Shown here piece by piece: positions 59,920 through 64,000 of a stretch of 64,000 nt of DNA. The number at the start of each line of letters is the position of its first letter. Positions within the stretch are counted from its first letter, which is position 1. A program made the translations under genes and the position numbers. The notes under the pieces are model-generated. The model did not search any database. It had not been told where the DNA came from and was given only the letters and a program-made list of their open reading frames with translations. Source of the DNA: a bacterium (GTDB lineage Bacteria; Krumholzibacteriota; Krumholzibacteriia; JACNKJ01); assembly GCA_024231955.1 (NCBI GenBank), contig JAAEPZ010001024.1, forward strand, positions 372,001 to 436,000, written 5' to 3'.

Positions 59920-60381
59920 TTACTTGGATGAGGCCATATGTTCGTTTTGCTTCTGGCCCTGATCGGACTTGGCCGCCTGACCAGACTTCGTCGAGCCGCT
60001 GGTGATGTGATCGCGTTTCTCACCCATCTTGCAATTGCCCTCGAAGAAGACACCTTCATCGATGACCAGGCGCTTAGTCACTATATCGCCTTCGAGATGA
60101 CTGCCGGATTGCAGCTCGATACGGGAAGTCGCTTTGATGTTGCCATAGACCTTGCCGGCAATGACGGCATCCTTGACATTCAGGTTCGCCTTGACGACAC
60201 CCGTTTTCCCAACTTCGAGAGTCTCTTTGCATTCAGCTTCACCCTCGAACTCACCCTCGACGCGCAAGGTGCCACGGGTCTTGATAGTTCCTGAAAAGTG
60301 ACTGCCTGCTCCGAGAATCGAAGCGCTTCCGCCGCCGCCCGCCTTATGGGACGTGTTGTCCTCGTCGCGTCCTCCAAACAT
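59920..60381 (-). CDS. Bactofilin
   Basis: 153 residues with AAGGAGG upstream of the ATG. The central bactofilin domain (about 20-115) is a beta-helix of short repeats: SILGAGSHFSGTIKTRGTLR, VEGEFEGEAEC, VKANLNVKDAVIAGKVYGNI, SGSHLEGDIVTKRLVIDEGV. The C-terminal 30 residues are Gly/Ser/Gln/Lys-rich and disordered. Bactofilins polymerise into cytoskeletal filaments and often guide cell-wall hydrolases; the gene just upstream encodes an M23 peptidase, as in known shape-control loci. It is last in the parAB transcript. Confidence 0.92.
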   Translation of the reverse strand: MFGGRDEDNTSHKAGGGGSASILGAGSHFSGTIKTRGTLRVEGEFEGEAECKETLEVGKTGVVKANLNVKDAVIAGKVYGNIKATSRIELQSGSHLEGDIVTKRLVIDEGVFFEGNCKMGEKRDHITSGSTKSGQAAKSDQGQKQNEHMASSK

Positions 60382-60428
60382 GGGTCCTCCTTGAGTTAAT
60401 CCTGTATCCTGAGGCTAGCCTGAAACGG

Positions 60429-61253
60429 CTAGTCCAACAAGTAGTTTTTCGGGTCGACCGGAATGCCGTTTCGCCGCACTTCGAAATGAAGGTGGGCTCC
60501 AGTACTCCTGCCAGTATTTCCGAGGAACGCAATTACATCCCCCGACTTGACTCTGTCCTCCTTGCGCACCGATAGAGAGCTATTATGCGCATACAGTGTG
60601 GTAATTCCGAAACCGTGTTCGACGAGTACGAAATTACCGTATTCATCGTTCCAACCGGCAACCAGAACAATACCATCGCCGGCCGATCTCACCGGCGTGC
60701 CCATCTCCGCCACTATATCAATTCCCGGATGATAGGTCGGACCTCGCTTACCAACAAACACACGAGAGACCCAACCCACAACAGGCCAGGTGTTCGGTGT
60801 CGTATGGAGCATTTGCTGCCCCTCGATGGAGAGATCGCCCTCAAGCAGCGCCATCGCCTCCCCGGCTCGGGATTCGCGTGCAACCATACTTTGCAGCAGA
60901 GAGTCCGGCATGGGGGCCCGATTGCCAAGCATCTCCTGGATCTTCAACAGTACCAGGGTCGTCTCCTCCAACTGTATCTCCAGGCTGTGAACACGAGCAA
61001 CCCTCTTGTTCATCTCCTCCAGCCGTCTCTCAAGAATTCGCCGCTCCTGTTTTTCGATGAACAGCGAACCCGAAGAGAAGACCAGGAAGAGTAGAGCCAG
61101 CACCCCCACAACGGCAGCGGCAACCATCAGTCTGAAATACAGCAACGGGACTATTCTCTCAACGGAATCATGCCCCTTGTCAGGAACAAGATAGACCCTG
61201 ATCCTGCTCGGTGCTCTCTTTCTGGAACCGAACAACCATTTCCAAACCGACAC
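60429..61253 (-). CDS. Membrane-anchored M23 peptidoglycan endopeptidase
   Basis: 274 residues from a GTG with GGGAGG upstream. A basic cytoplasmic N-terminus (about 1-37) is followed by one membrane helix (about 40-62) and a coiled coil (about 68-105), then the LytM/M23 domain (about 155-274) with metal-binding HPGIDI and HLHFEV, and the usual VRSAGDGIVLVAGW and YAHNSSLSVRKEDRVKSGDVIA. Both the His-x3-Asp and the His-x-His motifs are intact, so it should be active in the periplasm. It lies 23 bases after parB and 47 bases before bactofilin. Association of bactofilin with an M23 enzyme in cell-shape control is known from other bacteria. Confidence 0.92.
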   Translation of the reverse strand: MSVWKWLFGSRKRAPSRIRVYLVPDKGHDSVERIVPLLYFRLMVAAAVVGVLALLFLVFSSGSLFIEKQERRILERRLEEMNKRVARVHSLEIQLEETTLVLLKIQEMLGNRAPMPDSLLQSMVARESRAGEAMALLEGDLSIEGQQMLHTTPNTWPVVGWVSRVFVGKRGPTYHPGIDIVAEMGTPVRSAGDGIVLVAGWNDEYGNFVLVEHGFGITTLYAHNSSLSVRKEDRVKSGDVIAFLGNTGRSTGAHLHFEVRRNGIPVDPKNYLLD

Positions 61254-61276
61254 GGGCGCCTCCCTGCGACCGGAGC

Positions 61277-62230
61277 CTATTGATCCCCGTCGAGGGAGAC
61301 TCCAAGAATCTGCATGATCCGTTCCAACTCCCTATCGCTACCGAAAGGCACTGAAAGTTTACCGCGGCCCTTGGAATACTGCAGTTTCACGGGCAGACCT
61401 ATCTTCGATTCCATCCGCTCACGAATAGTGCGGATAACTGGATCGTGATGTGCGGCAGGTTTTTGCCCACCCCTGGATTTTCGCTTCCTCGCCTTGGCCA
61501 TTTGTTCGGCCTGTCGCACCGACAGGTGATCCCGAACGATAAGGCGGGCCAGCTCCAGACACGATTCCAGATCAAGGTTGATTAGAGTCCGTACATGGCC
61601 CGCACTCAACATCCCCTTGGCAAGAAGGCCCTGTACCTCCCCCGGTAATTGGAGAAGTCGCAATGTATTAGATATAGTTGAACGGTCCTTGCCAAGGTAC
61701 TGACCCAGCTCCTCCTGTGTCCAGCTAAACTCGTCAATCATCACCTGAAAGGCCCTGGCCTCTTCGATAGGATTGAGATCGGCTCGCTGTATGTTCTCGA
61801 CGAGGGCAAGTTTCAGACTTTCCCGCTCGTCAACTTCCGTCAGTATGGCCGGCACCGTATCCAGACCTGCAGCTCGAGTAGCCCGAAATCTACGTTCACC
61901 GGCGACGATCTCATATCGTTCGCCACGCTGCACGAGAAGGATTGGCTGAATCACACCCTCCTGAGCAATTGAGTTGGTCAGTTCAGCCAGCTTCTCGGAG
62001 TCGAAGTAGGACCTGGGTTGTTGCGGGTTGACATCGATCCTCTCCAAGGGCACCTCAAGCACAACACGACCGGAGTCCGCAACCTGAGGGAAGGGGGTGA
62101 CGACCTTCGGTGAGCGTGGCGTGAAATCCTCCTCCGGTACCACCTCAGGCGCAGGGGCGGCAGCAGCCTGTGGCATCGAAATATCGGAAAGGATAGCGCT
62201 AAGCCCCTTGCCCAACACCTTTTTCTGCAT
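61277..62230 (-). CDS. parB: Chromosome-partitioning protein ParB (parS-binding)
   Basis: 317 residues from the ATG at 62230, with AGGAGG seven bases upstream. The N-terminal tail KKVLGKGLSAILSD is the usual ParA-contacting segment. The ParB/sulfiredoxin-like CTPase domain includes INPQQPR-type VNPQQPRSYFD and GERRFRATRAAGL. The helix-turn-helix region includes LGKDRSTISNTLRLLQLP and GMLSAGHVRTLI, then a C-terminal dimerisation domain. The gene overlaps the 3' end of parA by 32 bases, so the two are translationally coupled. Its parS target sequences lie at 63057-63858. Confidence 0.95.
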   Translation of the reverse strand: MQKKVLGKGLSAILSDISMPQAAAAPAPEVVPEEDFTPRSPKVVTPFPQVADSGRVVLEVPLERIDVNPQQPRSYFDSEKLAELTNSIAQEGVIQPILLVQRGERYEIVAGERRFRATRAAGLDTVPAILTEVDERESLKLALVENIQRADLNPIEEARAFQVMIDEFSWTQEELGQYLGKDRSTISNTLRLLQLPGEVQGLLAKGMLSAGHVRTLINLDLESCLELARLIVRDHLSVRQAEQMAKARKRKSRGGQKPAAHHDPVIRTIRERMESKIGLPVKLQYSKGRGKLSVPFGSDRELERIMQILGVSLDGDQ

Positions 62231-62981
62231 TGATGACCTCCTGGGCCAGTTTAATGTAGCTTTGTGCGCCGGTGGATTCAAAGTCGTATTGAAGAACCGG
62301 TTTACCAAAGGACGGCGACTCGGAGAGCTTCACATTGCGAGGGATAACGGTCTTGTACACTCTGTCTTCGAAGTACCTGATGGCCTCTTGCGCAACCTGG
62401 CGCGACAGCTTGAGCCGGCGGTCGTACATGGTCAGCAGAATTCCCTCAATGGAGAGCGTTTCATTCAGGCTTTGCTGAATCCTGGTAACCACGTTAAGTA
62501 GTTGGCCAAGCCCTTCAAGGGCATAGTATTCACACTGGATAGGGATCAGAACCGAATCGGCGGCGGAGAGGATGTTCACCGTCAACAGGCCCAGACTTGG
62601 GGGACTGTCGATCAAAATGTAATCGTAATCCTTTTCTAACTCCGACAGCATCTTCTGCAGGAAGAAGGACCTGTTCTCCTGGTCGACAAGTTCAACCTCC
62701 AAGCCGCTCAATCTGTGGGAGGCCGGGATAAGGTCTAACCCCGGAACTTCTGTGTTAACAAGTACTTGAGCGATTTCGGCTTGCCCAATCAAGAGCTCGT
62801 AAACCGATTTTTCCAGCTCCTGGGCGTTGATTCCAAGGCCACTGCTGGCATTGGATTGGGGATCCATATCCACGAGAAGTGCACGTTTACCCGCGGCTGC
62901 TATACTGGCGCTGAGATTGACCGCTGTAGTGGTCTTCCCTACGCCACCTTTTTGGTTGGCAATTGCTATGATGCGCGACAA
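62199..62981 (-). CDS. parA: Chromosome-partitioning ATPase ParA (Soj)
   Basis: 260 residues from a TTG start with AAAGGGG six bases upstream. The deviant Walker A motif QKGGVGKTTTAVN includes the signature Lys (KGGVGKT), followed by LLVDMDPQSNASSGLG (Walker A') and YDYILIDSPPSLGLLT (Walker B). Length matches chromosomal ParA/Soj. It binds DNA non-specifically when ATP-bound and moves ParB-parS complexes. It lies about 150 bases after rsmG, behind a terminator that carries a parS site. Confidence 0.95.
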   Translation of the reverse strand: MSRIIAIANQKGGVGKTTTAVNLSASIAAAGKRALLVDMDPQSNASSGLGINAQELEKSVYELLIGQAEIAQVLVNTEVPGLDLIPASHRLSGLEVELVDQENRSFFLQKMLSELEKDYDYILIDSPPSLGLLTVNILSAADSVLIPIQCEYYALEGLGQLLNVVTRIQQSLNETLSIEGILLTMYDRRLKLSRQVAQEAIRYFEDRVYKTVIPRNVKLSESPSFGKPVLQYDFESTGAQSYIKLAQEVINAEKGVGQGA

Positions 62982-63056
62982 GAAAAGCCCCTTTCAAGAG
63001 CATATGGGGAGGAATCAGAGCTTGTTGTACCGTCTAAGCAGGTGATGTGTCAACAA

Positions 63057-63072
63057 CGTTTCACGTGAAACA
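63057..63072. promoter_or_regulatory. parS site 1 (upstream of parA)
   Basis: CGTTTCACGTGAAACA matches the general bacterial parS consensus TGTTTCACGTGAAACA at 15 of 16 positions. It is centred about 85 bases before the parA start codon. Confidence 0.9.
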
Positions 63073-63078
63073 CAAAAA

Positions 63079-63106
63079 CTCCGATGTTTCATGTGAAACA
63101 TCGGAG
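63079..63106 (-). terminator. rsmG terminator hairpin that contains a parS site
   Basis: A perfect inverted repeat with 13-bp arms (63079-63091 and 63094-63106). Read leftward, from rsmG, it is followed by five T residues; read rightward it is followed by CCTTTTT, so it can act in both directions. The stem encloses the parS-like sequence at 63085-63100. Confidence 0.85.
63085..63100. promoter_or_regulatory. parS site 2 (inside the rsmG terminator)
   Basis: TGTTTCATGTGAAACA matches the parS consensus at 15 of 16 positions; the central C is replaced by T. It lies 12 bases from site 1. Confidence 0.75.
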
Positions 63107-63128
63107 CCTTTTTAACAACTTCAAATAT

Positions 63129-63980
63129 CTATACCTGTCTGAGCCAGGCAAACAGTGTTCGGCGGTCAGGGAAGTCCAGTGCAAGGGTATCCTCCAGATT
63201 CCACCCCTTTTTCGGCCAACGACCTCTCTCCTCGCGCCATTCCTGGCTCAAACCCTTCGTCCCCTTTATCAGGACCATCTCTCTGACCTTGTCCTTCAGG
63301 TTCTTTGACCATTTCAAGGTTTGATCCACGCTGGTCAACGCTCGCGTACACAACATCCCCGGGCCCTTTACCTGATTGACCTCCAGCACAAGCGGCAAGT
63401 CCGGACTTTCCAGGCGATGAGAGAACACGCTCGCACACTCCAATGACATCTCATCCAGTGCATACTCCAGAAACTCAGCCTTTCTACCTCTGGATTCGAT
63501 CAGAATCAGCGATTCCGGCGCCTCCTCCTCGGAAAGATGATCCAGAAGAATCCATGCGGGAATTCCGGGAACACCTGAACCGGTGCCTACATCCATCATG
63601 AAGTTCAGCTTTTCACTATCATCCGTTTCACGTGAAATATGAAGCCATACATAGGCCAGGGGGAGAGACTCCATGATGTTCGCCAGGATCTGCTTCTCGG
63701 GGCTCCTCCTTGAAACCAGATTCAGTTTCTGATTAGCTTCGAGTGTGAGTCGAGCATAAAACTCCATGACGTCAAAGAATGCCTTGTCCGGTACTTTGCT
63801 CATGAGTTCATCACCGAGCAGCGATATGTTCAACCCTGGTTCAGTTTCACGTGAAACATGTGCACCGGAAAGGTCCAGATTGAATTGATCCGCCTCTGGT
63901 TCCTCAAAATGTCTCTTTGTCGCTTCAACCCATGTCCTCTTCATTACGGCTGAATTCAACATCTGCGCACTATTCGTCAT
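63129..63980 (-). CDS. rsmG: 16S rRNA (guanine-527-N7) methyltransferase RsmG (GidB)
   Basis: 283 residues with AAGGTG eight bases before the ATG. The family core is clear: FFDVMEFYARLTLEANQKLNLVSRRS (about 68-93), SAM motif DVGTGSGVPGIP, ESRGRKAEFLEY and KGPGMLCTRAL. It methylates G527 of 16S rRNA. It is longer than the usual 205-240 residues: an N-terminal extension of about 60 residues and an insertion carry HVSRETE and HISRETD. These are the translations of two parS sites inside the gene (63843-63858 and 63624-63639), so the extra protein segments may exist to accommodate them. First gene in the rsmG-parA-parB-M23-bactofilin order. Confidence 0.93.
   Translation of the reverse strand: MTNSAQMLNSAVMKRTWVEATKRHFEEPEADQFNLDLSGAHVSRETEPGLNISLLGDELMSKVPDKAFFDVMEFYARLTLEANQKLNLVSRRSPEKQILANIMESLPLAYVWLHISRETDDSEKLNFMMDVGTGSGVPGIPAWILLDHLSEEEAPESLILIESRGRKAEFLEYALDEMSLECASVFSHRLESPDLPLVLEVNQVKGPGMLCTRALTSVDQTLKWSKNLKDKVREMVLIKGTKGLSQEWREERGRWPKKGWNLEDTLALDFPDRRTLFAWLRQV
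63624..63639. promoter_or_regulatory. parS site 3 (inside rsmG)
   Basis: CGTTTCACGTGAAATA matches the parS consensus at 14 of 16 positions. On the coding strand it reads as HISRET. Confidence 0.75.
63843..63858. promoter_or_regulatory. parS site 4 (inside rsmG)
   Basis: AGTTTCACGTGAAACA matches the parS consensus at 15 of 16 positions. On the coding strand it reads as HVSRET. Confidence 0.9.
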
Positions 63981-64000
63981 CTCTGTTCACCTTCATTTTA

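Overview
The window is bacterial chromosomal DNA, fairly G+C-rich by eye, with 45 protein-coding genes that I can support. There is no rRNA, tRNA, CRISPR array, prophage or insertion sequence that I can recognise. The cell is Gram-negative: there are lipoproteins with lipoboxes, a small outer-membrane beta-barrel protein and a lipid-linked glycan flippase. Four large exported proteins end in the same C-terminal module (NPFNP...SGVY...K-hydrophobic), which is typical of uncultured lineages of the FCB superphylum and related candidate phyla. Together with the FtcD, GEVED and LVIVD families this suggests an uncultured FCB-like bacterium. That placement is an inference.

Layout. 1-2.6 kb: a 5'-truncated ankyrin/metallo-beta-lactamase fusion and a PepSY-type membrane protein. 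2.6-10.8 kb: two hybrid histidine kinases flanking an HD-domain protein, a NYN-domain protein and a small lipoprotein-like protein. 11-21 kb: a 13-repeat LVIVD protein, a C-family (DnaE2-like) DNA polymerase and a large GEVED-repeat exported protein. 21-29 kb: an HD-GYP protein with altered metal ligands, a secreted hypothetical protein, HflX, an M24 peptidase, and a two-gene unit joining a solute-binding protein to a membrane HAMP-PAS-receiver protein with no kinase domain. 29-38 kb: formiminotransferase-cyclodeaminase, a lipase-like lipoprotein, a divergent alpha/beta-hydrolase lipoprotein that has lost its nucleophile, XseA/XseB and GpmI. 38-42 kb: a small Cys/His-motif protein, a ferredoxin, and a beta-barrel / methyltransferase / class V aminotransferase run. 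42-47 kb: a surface-polymer cluster of flippase, CapA and CapK-like ligase. 47-54 kb: a subtilase, a TPR protein and a CotH protein. 54.7-58.6 kb: an SDR / cupin / unknown 414-aa protein / PLP transaminase cluster.

58.6-64 kb: trxB, then a 354-bp intergenic region with a cluster of DnaA-box-like sites, then a leftward series of bactofilin, M23 peptidase, parB, parA and rsmG. Four parS-like palindromes lie between parA and the start of rsmG: two inside the rsmG reading frame, and one embedded in the hairpin that should terminate rsmG. This is the centromere region of the chromosome and is probably close to oriC.

The most interesting signals are the parS/terminator composite and the DnaA-box cluster, the kinase-less receiver receptor, and a run of enzymes whose folds persist while key catalytic residues are lost (hydrolase Ser to Gly, HD-GYP, HD, polymerase PHP, kinase G2 box, SDR). 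The unknown 414-aa protein in the SDR/cupin/transaminase operon is the best candidate for unassigned metabolism. All function calls come from motif recognition by eye; no database search was run.
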